Shown here one piece after another: positions 35,069-43,130 of a stretch of 64,000 nucleotides of DNA; the stretch's first letter is position 1, and each line of letters opens with the position of its first letter. The notes under the pieces are model-generated. The model worked only from the letters and a program-made list of their open reading frames with translations. It was not told the origin of the DNA and did no database searches. Source of the DNA: JBGZFC01 sp964346495 (GTDB lineage: Bacteria; Bacteroidota; Bacteroidia; Bacteroidales; Dysgonomonadaceae); assembly GCA_964346495.1 (NCBI GenBank), contig CAYFUW010000002.1:1-64000 (forward strand), read 5' to 3'. The translations under genes and the position numbers were made by a program.

Positions 35069-36087
35069 TTAAACAGTGTTATATTTTTATATAAAGGATT
35101 TTTCTTATCGTAAATAAGAATTTCCAATACCAATAGGATAAGCAATACCCATGCAAAAATGCCGAATTTTTCGTCATATTCCGAATACAAAAGAGTTGAC
35201 GAATTGGCAGTTTCCAATTCATCGAGTTCGGTTTCCAATGCACGAATTGCAGTGTTTGTGTTATCGGCTTGCACATAAAGCCCTTTCCCGGCTTGTGCTA
35301 TTTCGATACACATCTGTTCATTCAGTCGCGAAACCACAACCTGACCTTCGTTATCGCTCATAAAGTTATTGCCGAACTCACTTGCAGGAATCGGACTACC
35401 TTCCGGCGAACCAATTCCGACAATATTTATCATAATTCCCACATCGGCTGCCTGTTTTGCAATTTCGGCGGCGTTCCCTTCGTGGTCTTCACCATCGGTA
35501 ATAACAACAATAGCTTTATCGACATCTTTATCCGACGAAAAAGAGTTCATTCCCATAGTAAGTGCCTGTGCAATAGCTGTTCCTTGCACGGGAACAAGGC
35601 TCGGATCGATGCTGTTCAGAAATATTTTTGCCGATTGAGTATCGGATGTGAGCGGCATCTGCACGAAAGCTTCGCCTGCAAAAACGATTAACGCAACTTT
35701 ATCGTTTTTACGAACATCGATAAGACGCGACAAAATCTGTTTTGCTCTCGTCAATCGGTCGGGTGAAACATCTCTTGCAAGCATAGAGTTTGAAACGTCA
35801 ATAGCGATAACCAACTCAATTCCCTCTTTCTCCACAGTTTCCACTTTTGTACCGAATTGCGGACGAGCAAGCATAATAATTCCAACACACAAAGCTGCAA
35901 AAATGAACCAAAACTTCAAATAAGAACGCTTTAGCGACAACTCGGGCATCATTTTCTTTAGTGTAGCAAGCGTACCGAGTTTTTGTACATCTTTGCGTTT
36001 TTTGATGTTCAAAAATATGTATATCGCAAGCAACAAAGGCATTACGATAAACAACCACAAATATTCCGGACTTCCGAATCTAAACAT
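35065..36087 (-). CDS. batB: Aerotolerance protein BatB, VWA domain
   Basis: The 340-residue membrane protein has helices at both ends (LWLFIVMPLLLAIYIFLNI; FAWVLLILLVLEILIY) around a von Willebrand A domain. The metal-ion-dependent adhesion site is intact: VIAIDVSNSMLARDVSPD (DxSxS), the threonine in VQGTAIAQAL and the aspartate in VVITDGEDHEG. The ATG at 36087 gives MFRFGSPEYLW, the usual Bat start. An ATG at 36117 would add ten residues translated from a CCCCTAAATCCCCTAAAGG spacer word. It overlaps batC by 4 nt. Confidence 0.92.
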   Translation of the reverse strand: MFRFGSPEYLWLFIVMPLLLAIYIFLNIKKRKDVQKLGTLATLKKMMPELSLKRSYLKFWFIFAALCVGIIMLARPQFGTKVETVEKEGIELVIAIDVSNSMLARDVSPDRLTRAKQILSRLIDVRKNDKVALIVFAGEAFVQMPLTSDTQSAKIFLNSIDPSLVPVQGTAIAQALTMGMNSFSSDKDVDKAIVVITDGEDHEGNAAEIAKQAADVGIMINIVGIGSPEGSPIPASEFGNNFMSDNEGQVVVSRLNEQMCIEIAQAGKGLYVQADNTNTAIRALETELDELETANSSTLLYSEYDEKFGIFAWVLLILLVLEILIYDKKNPLYKNITLFK

Positions 36088-36139
36088 AATTACCCCTAAA
36101 TCCCCTAAAGGAGACATTTTTATAATTTATCAAAACTGA

Positions 36140-37123
36140 TTAAGGAATACTCCTCAACCACGTTCTGCGTAATAACAACTCAATTAAAATAAGTGCCAAA
36201 GCACCGAATGCAAACCAATGAAACAGCTCCTGACGACGAGTTACGTTTTGCACATTGATAAGATATTTCTCCATTTCATCAATCTCATCATATACTTTAC
36301 GCAAACCTTCCGTATCTTCGGCACGGAAATATTGTCCGCCTGTCATGGCTGCAATTTCTGTAAGCGTTTTCTCGTCAATATCAACAGGCATATTCTGCAT
36401 ACGAATACCAAAAGGTGTTTGCACAGGCGTTGGTGCCATTCCTTTTGTACCAACTCCAACCGTGTAAACTCTGATTCCGTACGAACGAGCCAAATCGGCG
36501 GCAGTAAGCGGTGCTATCTGTCCACGATTATTTGTACCGTCAGTTAGCAAAATAGTTACACGCGAATCGGACTCACTGTCTTTCAATCGGTTCACAGCAT
36601 TTGCCAATCCCAGCCCGATTGCTGTTCCGTCTTCAATCAGACCGAAATCGATTTTATTCAACAGATTCAACAAAACTGTATGGTCAGTCGTGAGCGGACA
36701 CTGCGTAAAACTCTCGCCCGCGAAAATTACCAACCCGATATTATCGTTTTGTCTGTCGGTAATAAATTCGGCAGCCACTTTTTTTGCCGCTTCCAGACGG
36801 TTTGGCTGTAAATCTTGCGACAACATAGAGCCTGACACGTCCAAAGCCATCACGATATCGATACCTTGCGTTTCGCTCTCCTCCCAACTATCTATCGCTT
36901 GCGGACGAGCTATCACGATAATAACAAGCGCAATAGAAATCAGTCGTAGAACAAATGGCAAGTGTCGCATATAGACTCTCATGCCCGGCTTCATTCCTTT
37001 GAATGCTTGTGTGGATGCCAACTTAAACGATGCCTGCATTTTCGACAGACGCACTATATACCACACAATTAGCGGAATAAGCAAAAATAACAGATATAGA
37101 TATTTAGGATATAAAAACTCCAT
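36140..37123 (-). CDS. batA: Aerotolerance protein BatA, VWA domain
   Basis: The 327-residue protein has the same plan as BatB: N-terminal helices (LYPKYLYLLFLLIPLIVWYI; FVLRLISIALVIIVIARPQ), a VWA domain with an intact metal site (VMALDVSGSMLSQDLQPN; EDGTAIGLGLANAV; ILLTDGTNNRG) and a C-terminal helix. The two VWA proteins are paralogues and probably act together in the membrane. It lies 14 bp after the upstream BatD-like gene, and a 52-bp repeat-bearing spacer separates it from batB. Confidence 0.93.
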   Translation of the reverse strand: MEFLYPKYLYLLFLLIPLIVWYIVRLSKMQASFKLASTQAFKGMKPGMRVYMRHLPFVLRLISIALVIIVIARPQAIDSWEESETQGIDIVMALDVSGSMLSQDLQPNRLEAAKKVAAEFITDRQNDNIGLVIFAGESFTQCPLTTDHTVLLNLLNKIDFGLIEDGTAIGLGLANAVNRLKDSESDSRVTILLTDGTNNRGQIAPLTAADLARSYGIRVYTVGVGTKGMAPTPVQTPFGIRMQNMPVDIDEKTLTEIAAMTGGQYFRAEDTEGLRKVYDEIDEMEKYLINVQNVTRRQELFHWFAFGALALILIELLLRRTWLRSIP

Positions 37124-37137
37124 GTTAATTCTTTATA

Positions 37138-38172
37138 TTAATTGCTTCCTTCTACAGTTTTCTCCTCTTTTTGTTTCTCGTCAGTTTCCTCCTCACGAGT
37201 CTCATTTACAAAAAGATACGAGTTTGACATACTCATATCGTTTTCATCGGGATATGGTTTGAATTTCGCGAATTTTACCAAATCGGATGTAGAAAGTATC
37301 TGTTTCAAGTTTTCGTAAACCGAATCGGTATCGGAAACTTGCTCTATTTTCTCCAAAATCTCACCGGATGTCATCTCCAGCGCATTAATTCCAAATCGCT
37401 CTTCGATATAGACACGCAGCACATCGGTAAGTTTCGTGTAAAACTCTTTTTCACGTCCTTGTTGCCAAATTTTCTCAGCTTTCAATTTTTCAAGAGCTTC
37501 AAGTGCACGCACGTGAGCAGGCAAAACTACAGGCGGCGTGAAAATATAGCCTTTTTTCTTCTTTCGAAGTACCAGGAAAATCACAACTCCTATCAATCCT
37601 ATCAACAATAAAACACCCAGCAAAATCCACAAAATCCATAAATAGTCTGTCCAAACGAACGGCGGTTTTTGAATTGGTTTTATATCTCTGAGCTGAAGTT
37701 GTTCGAAGTCGATTGAATCGGTTTCACCCTTGTTTATTTTTTCCAAATATGCCAATGTGGAATCCGATAACTCGGGCGAAGTAACTTTCAATCCGAAAGA
37801 GTTTGAAAAAATTGTATCCGTTCCGTCGAAAATCGGCATTGACGGAATATGATAAAGCGTTGAGTCGAACGATGTAACTATATATTTGAAGTTCATCGTC
37901 ATCACATTGTTTTCGATAAGCGTATCTGGCGGTAACATCGTAAGCACTTCTACGCCAGGCACAATCTCTTTTTCGTAAACAGGAAACGAGATGCGCATAT
38001 CTTTTGGTGTAATCACCTTTAAATTGATAAGTGCCTGCTCACCGATTTTAATTTCGGTGGGTTGTATAGTTGCCTGTACCGATGCTTTTTGGGCGTAAGA
38101 TGCGTGGCTTATGCTTATCAGCAAAAGCAATGTTAATATGATATGTAAAGGATTTATTTTCAATTTTTTCAT
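37138..38172 (-). CDS. BatD-like membrane protein of the MoxR/Bat operon
   Basis: The 344-residue protein has a signal peptide, a periplasmic Ig-like region (KASVQATIQPTEIKIGEQAL), one membrane helix (WILWILLGVLLLIGLIGVVI, near 182-203) and a cytoplasmic helical tail (REKEFYTKLTDVLRVYIEER). The layout, with a tail motif FYxxLxxxLxxY, echoes BatD in the same operon, so the two may be distant paralogues. No separate function is known. It starts 4 nt inside the end of the DUF58 gene and precedes batA by 14 bp. Confidence 0.85.
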   Translation of the reverse strand: MKKLKINPLHIILTLLLLISISHASYAQKASVQATIQPTEIKIGEQALINLKVITPKDMRISFPVYEKEIVPGVEVLTMLPPDTLIENNVMTMNFKYIVTSFDSTLYHIPSMPIFDGTDTIFSNSFGLKVTSPELSDSTLAYLEKINKGETDSIDFEQLQLRDIKPIQKPPFVWTDYLWILWILLGVLLLIGLIGVVIFLVLRKKKKGYIFTPPVVLPAHVRALEALEKLKAEKIWQQGREKEFYTKLTDVLRVYIEERFGINALEMTSGEILEKIEQVSDTDSVYENLKQILSTSDLVKFAKFKPYPDENDMSMSNSYLFVNETREEETDEKQKEEKTVEGSN

Positions 38173-39038
38173 CTGCGTTGTTGAAACAATTGCAATAACG
38201 ATTTCACGTAATCATCTTGTGTAGAAACGGAAACGCTGTCTACACGACTCTGTCTGAACGTGTTGACCATTTCCTTTTGACGTTTTTTCCACCAATCTTG
38301 ATATTGATTTCTTACTTTTTTTGATGATGTATTTATCCAAGTATCTTTTCCGGTTTCAGGGTCATGTACTTTCATCAATCCCACAGGCTTAAGCTCGGTG
38401 CTCAACTTGTCGTAAACCTGAATCGCCACAACATCGTGTTTGCGATTTGCAATGCGTAGAGCATCTTTATACTCATCAGGATTGATAAAGTCGGAAATAA
38501 GAAACGTGGTACAGCGTTTTTTTATGGCATTTGTGAGATAACGCAATGCCATACTGATATCTGTTCCGCTGTTTTCCGGTCTGAAATCGAGAATTTCTCT
38601 AATAATGAACAAAATGTGCTTCTTCCCTTTTTTGGGCGGAATAAATTTCTCTACCTGATCGCTAAAGAAAATAACACCGATTTTATCGTTATTCTGAATT
38701 GCCGAAAATGCAAGCGTAGCAGCAATCTCAGCCACCATATCACGCTTAACAATATCTGCCGAACCAAATCCCAAACTTTCAGACACATCGATAAGCAACA
38801 TAACGGTAAGCTCACGCTCCTCTTCAAAGATTTTCACGTACGGGCGATTGTAACGAGCTGTTACATTCCAATCGATATCGCGCAAATCGTCGCCATATTG
38901 ATACTCCCGAACTTCGGAAAAAGCCATACCTCTTCCCTTAAACGCAGAGTGGTACTGTCCCGCGAAAATATTTCGCGACAATCCACGCGTTTTTATCTCG
39001 ATATGTCGTACTTTTTTGAGTAGTTCGTTGGTTTCCAT
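38169..39038 (-). CDS. DUF58 protein, MoxR-associated VWA-like
   Basis: The 289-residue soluble protein has the DUF58 signature SEVREYQYGDDLRDIDWNVT (near 41-60) and a VWA-like domain with DVSESLGFGS (MIDAS DxSxS) and a late aspartate (FLISDFINPDEY). DUF58 proteins are usual partners of MoxR ATPases. The start is preceded directly by a tandem heptamer repeat that fills the whole spacer after moxR. Confidence 0.93.
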   Translation of the reverse strand: METNELLKKVRHIEIKTRGLSRNIFAGQYHSAFKGRGMAFSEVREYQYGDDLRDIDWNVTARYNRPYVKIFEEERELTVMLLIDVSESLGFGSADIVKRDMVAEIAATLAFSAIQNNDKIGVIFFSDQVEKFIPPKKGKKHILFIIREILDFRPENSGTDISMALRYLTNAIKKRCTTFLISDFINPDEYKDALRIANRKHDVVAIQVYDKLSTELKPVGLMKVHDPETGKDTWINTSSKKVRNQYQDWWKKRQKEMVNTFRQSRVDSVSVSTQDDYVKSLLQLFQQRR

Positions 39039-39042
39039 GCGC

Positions 39043-39121
39043 TTGGCTATTGGCTATTGGCTATTGGCTGTTGGCAAAAAGCAAAGGGCTAATGGCTAAC
39101 AGCTAAAGGCTAACAGCTAAC
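39043..39121 (-). repeat. Tandem heptamer repeat between moxR and DUF58
   Basis: On the plus strand TTGGCTA is repeated three times, then TTGGCTG, then degraded GGCTAAT, GGCTAAC, AGCTAAA, GGCTAAC, AGCTAAC units. It fills the spacer from the moxR stop to 4 nt before the DUF58 ATG. The same heptamer occurs near 24288. Confidence 0.8.
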
Positions 39122-40116
39122 TATGGTACTTCTACCTTATTAAGAATTTCACTGATAATCTCTTCCGATGTCATGTTGTTTGCTTCGGCTTCGTAAGAGA
39201 GACCGATACGATGACGCAACACATCGTGACAAACGGCACGAATATCTTCGGGGATAACATAACCGCGACGTTTGATAAATGCGTAAGCACGTGCGGCGAG
39301 CGCAAGGTTGATTGAAGCACGTGGCGAACCACCAAACTCAATCATATCCTTCAGATTATTCAATCCATACTGGTCAGGGAAACGTGTTGCAAAAACAATG
39401 TCCACAATATAGCGACCGATTTTCTCGTCGATATACACCTCACGCACCACATCGCGTGCCTTAAGTATATCATCGGTTGAAATTACCGGACGATCTATAG
39501 ATACAGGCTCGAAAAGATTTTGAGTAATTATCTTTTTCTCCTCTTCTTTATTCGGATAGCTTATCACTACTTTCAACATGAAACGGTCAATTTGTGCTTC
39601 CGGCAGTGGATATGTACCTTCCTGCTCTATAGGGTTTTGAGTTGCCATTACCAAAAACGGACTTGGCAACTTATAGGTTTGTTCACCGATTGTTACCTGA
39701 CGCTCTTGCATAGCCTCAAGCAAAGCACTTTGCACTTTTGCAGGTGCACGGTTTATCTCATCGGCAAGAACAAAGTTAGCGAAAATAGGACCGTGTTTTA
39801 CCGTAAACTCCTCGTTGCGCTGGCTGTAAATCATTGTTCCGATAACGTCGGCAGGCAACAGGTCGGGTGTGAACTGCACACGACTGTATTTCGCATCAAT
39901 CAATTGAGCGAGTGTTTTTATTGCAAGTGTTTTTGCCAATCCCGGTAAACCTTCCAACAGAATATGTCCATCAGACAACAGACCGATTAGCAACGACTCT
40001 ACAAGATGCTTTTGTCCTACAATAACCTTTTCCATTCCTGTGAAAATGGTTTGTACAAATGCACTTTGTTGCTCAATTTTTTCGTTTAACTCTTTTATAT
40101 CAACTATTTGACTCAT
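39121..40116 (-). CDS. moxR: MoxR-type AAA+ ATPase
   Basis: The 331-residue ATPase has Walker A LLEGLPGLAKTLAIKTL (near 54), Walker B FVLADEINRAPAKVQSALLEA (near 113), sensor 1 VMATQNPIEQEGTYPLPEAQ, and the C-terminal lid with GGSPRASINLALAARA. MoxR proteins act as chaperone-like ATPases with VWA partners, here DUF58, BatA and BatB. As the first gene it probably sets expression of the whole run down to the PAP2 gene. A TATTTTTG -7-like box lies at 40159-40166 on the minus strand, 43 nt upstream. Confidence 0.95.
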   Translation of the reverse strand: MSQIVDIKELNEKIEQQSAFVQTIFTGMEKVIVGQKHLVESLLIGLLSDGHILLEGLPGLAKTLAIKTLAQLIDAKYSRVQFTPDLLPADVIGTMIYSQRNEEFTVKHGPIFANFVLADEINRAPAKVQSALLEAMQERQVTIGEQTYKLPSPFLVMATQNPIEQEGTYPLPEAQIDRFMLKVVISYPNKEEEKKIITQNLFEPVSIDRPVISTDDILKARDVVREVYIDEKIGRYIVDIVFATRFPDQYGLNNLKDMIEFGGSPRASINLALAARAYAFIKRRGYVIPEDIRAVCHDVLRHRIGLSYEAEANNMTSEEIISEILNKVEVP

Positions 40117-40352
40117 ATTATATGTCTATTAAAAACGAATTTCTGATTATTAATCATACAAAAATAGGAAATGTTAAAATGATTTGTCCTATTTTGCCGT
40201 TAAAAATAATTAAGGGGCTGATTTGGCAAATGATAACATAGATTTACGATAGGTTTTACACCCGATTTGAGAGTTATTATTGATTTCGCTAAGACTTTGT
40301 TGAATTTATTTACTATTTTTGTTGCTATCAAACACATTTAAACATAAAACAA

Positions 40353-42512
40353 ATGAAAAAAACTTTCCTGCTTATCTTATTAGCAAGTTGCTTTTTTATC
40401 ACGAAAGCGCAAGATTACACGCTAAACGACATTCTTTCCGGTAAATTCAGTCCGAGAAATGTACCAAACATGATCTCTTCGGCTGACGGGTTGCACTACT
40501 ATCAAGCCGATGATGAACGAAAGGCTGTAATAAAATATTCATACGCGACAGGCGAAGCAGTGGCTACACTTTTTGACACTCGCACAGCAAGAAATTGCAC
40601 TTTCGAATCGTTTCAAGGTTTTTTGGTAAGTCCCGACGAGAACAGAGTTTTGGTTTATCGCGAGAGAGAGCAAATTTATCGCCACTCGTTTCGTGCAACA
40701 TATTACTATCACGATGTAAGACGAAATTTAGTGCGAAAACTAACCGAGAATCCTTCTAAACAGATGATTCCCACCTTTTCACCGGACAGTAGAATGCTTG
40801 CTTATGTAAGCGATAATAATATCTGGCTTGCAAAATTCGATTTCGATACCGAATCGCAAGTAACAAAAGATGGCGAAATAAATAAGATTATAAACGGCTC
40901 AACTGATTGGGTTTACGAAGAAGAGTTTGCAACAACTCAACTTATGGAATTTTCACCCGACAATCGTATGCTGGCATTTGTTCGCACCGACGAAAGCGAA
41001 GTAAAAGAGTTTAATTTCCAGACTTATAACGAAAAACTATATCCCGATTACTATCAATTCAAATATCCAAAACCGGGCGAAAAAAACTCAAAGGTTGAGT
41101 TGCGAGTTTTCGACATCGAAGCACGCACCACACGTACAATGAATGTACCGTTGGATGACGACGGATATATACCTCGCATAAAGTTCACTCAAAATCCTGA
41201 TGAATTGGCAGTTATGACTCTCAATCGAAATCAGAACCGATTCGATATGTATTTTGCCAATCCGCGCACTACAACAGCCAAACTTGTGCTGAGAGACGAA
41301 AGTAAATATTATGTTGATTCAGATTTTTTGAAATCGATTCATTTCCTGAAAGACAGATTTACATATATTTCCGAAAAAGATGGCTATAGTCATATATATA
41401 TTTATGCGATGTCGGGTTCGCTACAAAAGCAACTGACACAAGGCAATTACGATGTTACCGGTCTGCTCGCAATTGACGAAAAGACAAACACCGTTTTTTA
41501 CGAAGCTGCCGACGAAAGTCCGTTACGTAGAAATATTTACAAAGTTTCTATAGATAAAGTACAACCGCAAAAATTGTCAAAACAGAACGGATTTAACACA
41601 GCTACATTCAGCAACAATGGTAAATATTACATCCTCAGATGGTCAGATAGCAACACACCGACCGTAACTTCCCTGCACGATGCTTCAGGAAAACAGATTC
41701 GTATACTCGAAGATAATCAGGATGTTAGAAATATATTGGCAAATTCACAGTTGCCTGAGAGAGAATTTATCACTGTGCCTGCAGCCGATGGTGTTACACA
41801 ACTGAACGGTTGGATTTTGAAGCCGAAAAATTTTAATCCGTCACGCAAATATCCTGTGGTTATGGTTCAATATAGCGGTCCTAACTCACAACAGGTTTAC
41901 GACAGATATAATGCCGATTGGTATTACGCACTTTTGAATGAAGATATTTTAGTTGCTTGTGTCGATGGTCGTGGAACAGGTGCTCGTGGCGAAGAGTTTA
42001 GAAAATGCACCTATCTGAATTTGGGTATTATCGAGTCTGACGACCAGGTTGCAGCTGCACGCTATTTGGGAACTCTGCCTTATATCGATGAAGATAGAAT
42101 AGGTATTTGGGGATGGAGCTACGGCGGATACAATGTGTTGATGAGTATGAGTCGCGGCGACGGCACTTTCAAAGCAGGAGTTGCGATTGCACCCGTTACC
42201 GATTGGCGTTTTTATGATACGGTTTACACCGAGCGTTTTATGCGTACGCCACAGCAAAACAAATCGGGATACGATAACGGTTCGGTAATGACTTATGCCG
42301 ATAAATTGCAAGGCAATCTTTTGGTTATTCACGGCACTGCTGATGATAACGTTCATTTCCAACACATTATAGAGTATTCTCGTAAACTTATCGCTGCTAA
42401 CAAACATTTTGAAATGTTCTATTTCCCCGACAAAGACCACTTTATTGTTGGCGGTAATAGTAGAGAGTATCTGTATAATAAGGTGATAAATTATTACAAA
42501 AATAATTTGTAA
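40353..42512 (+). CDS. Dipeptidyl peptidase IV, S9B family
   Basis: The 719-residue exported serine peptidase cleaves X-Pro dipeptides from peptide N-termini. It has a signal peptide (MKKTFLLILLASCFFITKAQ), a beta-propeller with the substrate N-terminus clamp DWVYEEEF (near residue 190), and the alpha/beta-hydrolase domain. The nucleophile is in GWSYGGYNVLMSM (near 590), the aspartate in IHGTADDNVHFQH and the histidine in PDKDHFIVGGN. Length and motifs match the DPP IV of oral and gut Bacteroidales. It is monocistronic, ending in a family A hairpin with terminator form. Confidence 0.94.
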   Translation: MKKTFLLILLASCFFITKAQDYTLNDILSGKFSPRNVPNMISSADGLHYYQADDERKAVIKYSYATGEAVATLFDTRTARNCTFESFQGFLVSPDENRVLVYREREQIYRHSFRATYYYHDVRRNLVRKLTENPSKQMIPTFSPDSRMLAYVSDNNIWLAKFDFDTESQVTKDGEINKIINGSTDWVYEEEFATTQLMEFSPDNRMLAFVRTDESEVKEFNFQTYNEKLYPDYYQFKYPKPGEKNSKVELRVFDIEARTTRTMNVPLDDDGYIPRIKFTQNPDELAVMTLNRNQNRFDMYFANPRTTTAKLVLRDESKYYVDSDFLKSIHFLKDRFTYISEKDGYSHIYIYAMSGSLQKQLTQGNYDVTGLLAIDEKTNTVFYEAADESPLRRNIYKVSIDKVQPQKLSKQNGFNTATFSNNGKYYILRWSDSNTPTVTSLHDASGKQIRILEDNQDVRNILANSQLPEREFITVPAADGVTQLNGWILKPKNFNPSRKYPVVMVQYSGPNSQQVYDRYNADWYYALLNEDILVACVDGRGTGARGEEFRKCTYLNLGIIESDDQVAAARYLGTLPYIDEDRIGIWGWSYGGYNVLMSMSRGDGTFKAGVAIAPVTDWRFYDTVYTERFMRTPQQNKSGYDNGSVMTYADKLQGNLLVIHGTADDNVHFQHIIEYSRKLIAANKHFEMFYFPDKDHFIVGGNSREYLYNKVINYYKNNL

Positions 42513-42536
42513 ACCATTTGAATAACTTTTTATTGT

Positions 42537-42565
42537 AGAGACGTGGCACGCCGCGTCTCTTTTTT
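42537..42565 (+). terminator. Terminator of DPP IV, a family A repeat copy
   Basis: AGAGACGTGG and CCGCGTCTCT pair over 10 bp (one G-T wobble) with a CACG loop, then six Ts, 24 nt after the stop at 42512. The hairpin is a copy of the dispersed GTAGAGACGTGGCAcG family. Confidence 0.8.
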
Positions 42566-42620
42566 ATTTGTGAAGTTTCTCGCAAAGAGCGCAAAGATGT
42601 TTCGCAAAGCACGCAAAGAG

Positions 42621-42647
42621 TGCATTGCGGTTTCAATCCGCATTGCA
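42621..42647. repeat. Family C hairpin repeat
   Basis: TGCATTGCGG and CCGCATTGCA around TTTCAAT. It has the same core as 30676. Confidence 0.8.
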
Positions 42648-42700
42648 CATAGTTATATAGTTAAGCACACTATTAATCATATCTAAGAACTAATCAATTG

Positions 42701-42849
42701 CCACGAGTGCAATTTATCCCGAAGTATTTCGGGAACTCGTGGGTGTTAAGCACTAATAAGCAATGGGCTTTAGCCCAAGATTAGTTAATAAATTTTGGCT
42801 AAAGCCGAATGAGTTTTCAACCATTTATCCACGCCCTAAAGGGCAGTGG
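42701..42849. repeat. Cluster of nested hairpins
   Basis: CCACGAGT/ACTCGTGG (42701-42708, 42735-42742) encloses TCCCGAA/TTCGGGA. Then come GGGCTTTAGCCC (42765), GGCT-AA-AGCC (42797) and a nested CCAC(GCCCT-AA-AGGGC)aGTGG (42829-42849). The style recalls the inside of the 2258 element, but no terminal repeats or target duplication were found here. Confidence 0.65.
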
Positions 42850-42903
42850 CAACTGATAAACGCAAAGTCTCCAATTCTCAAAGTCTCGAAGTCCCCCACT
42901 CGT

Positions 42904-42971
42904 GACCAATCTAACCCCTCCTCCCGTTTCACGGGATACTCCCCTTTTACAAAAGGGGAGAGTTGCGTAGG
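42904..42971. repeat. Family D repeat, copy 2
   Basis: See copy 1 at 30803. The same words occur in the same order, with one extra base in the ACAAAAGGGGAG segment. Confidence 0.85.
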
Positions 42972-43043
42972 TGGGTTAGTTTTAATAAACTTAGAACTCC
43001 TACATTGCTACAGAGTAGCAAAATATTTGTAGCATTTAGGAAA

Positions 43044-43067
43044 GTCGGGATTGCAAATCCCTCCGAC
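43044..43067. repeat. Family I 24-bp repeat, copy 3
   Basis: GTCGGGATTGC...CTCCGAC differs from copy 2 (inverted) at two positions. Confidence 0.8.
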
Positions 43068-43083
43068 GTAGTAATTTATTTAT

Positions 43084-43119
43084 GCACAATGCGGATTCTA
43101 ACCGCAATGTGCTTTTTTT
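43084..43119 (+). terminator. Inverted family C hairpin with T run
   Basis: GCACA-A-TGCGG pairs with CCGCA-A-TGTGC over 10 bp with one mismatch and is followed directly by seven Ts. It is oriented to stop plus-strand transcription running toward the convergent hemG. Confidence 0.7.
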
Positions 43120-43130
43120 AAAAGCCAATG

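Larger units (their letters stand above)
42513..43130. other. Repeat-composed spacer, second A-B-C-D block
   Basis: In order: family A (42535), B (CTCGCAAAGAGCGCAAAG and TTCGCAAAGCACGCAAAG, 42573-42620), C (42621-42647), a hairpin cluster (42701-42849), D (42904-42971), I (43044-43067) and an inverted C with T run (43084-43119). An 89-codon plus frame at 42763 runs only through these repeats and is not annotated. Confidence 0.75.

Noticed and set aside
39043..39121. Possible CRISPR-like array
   Set aside because: The units are 7 bp and adjacent with no unique spacers; it is a simple tandem repeat.
42763..43032. 89-codon plus frame
   Set aside because: It spans the hairpin cluster and family D repeats, and parallels the translated repeat at 30755.
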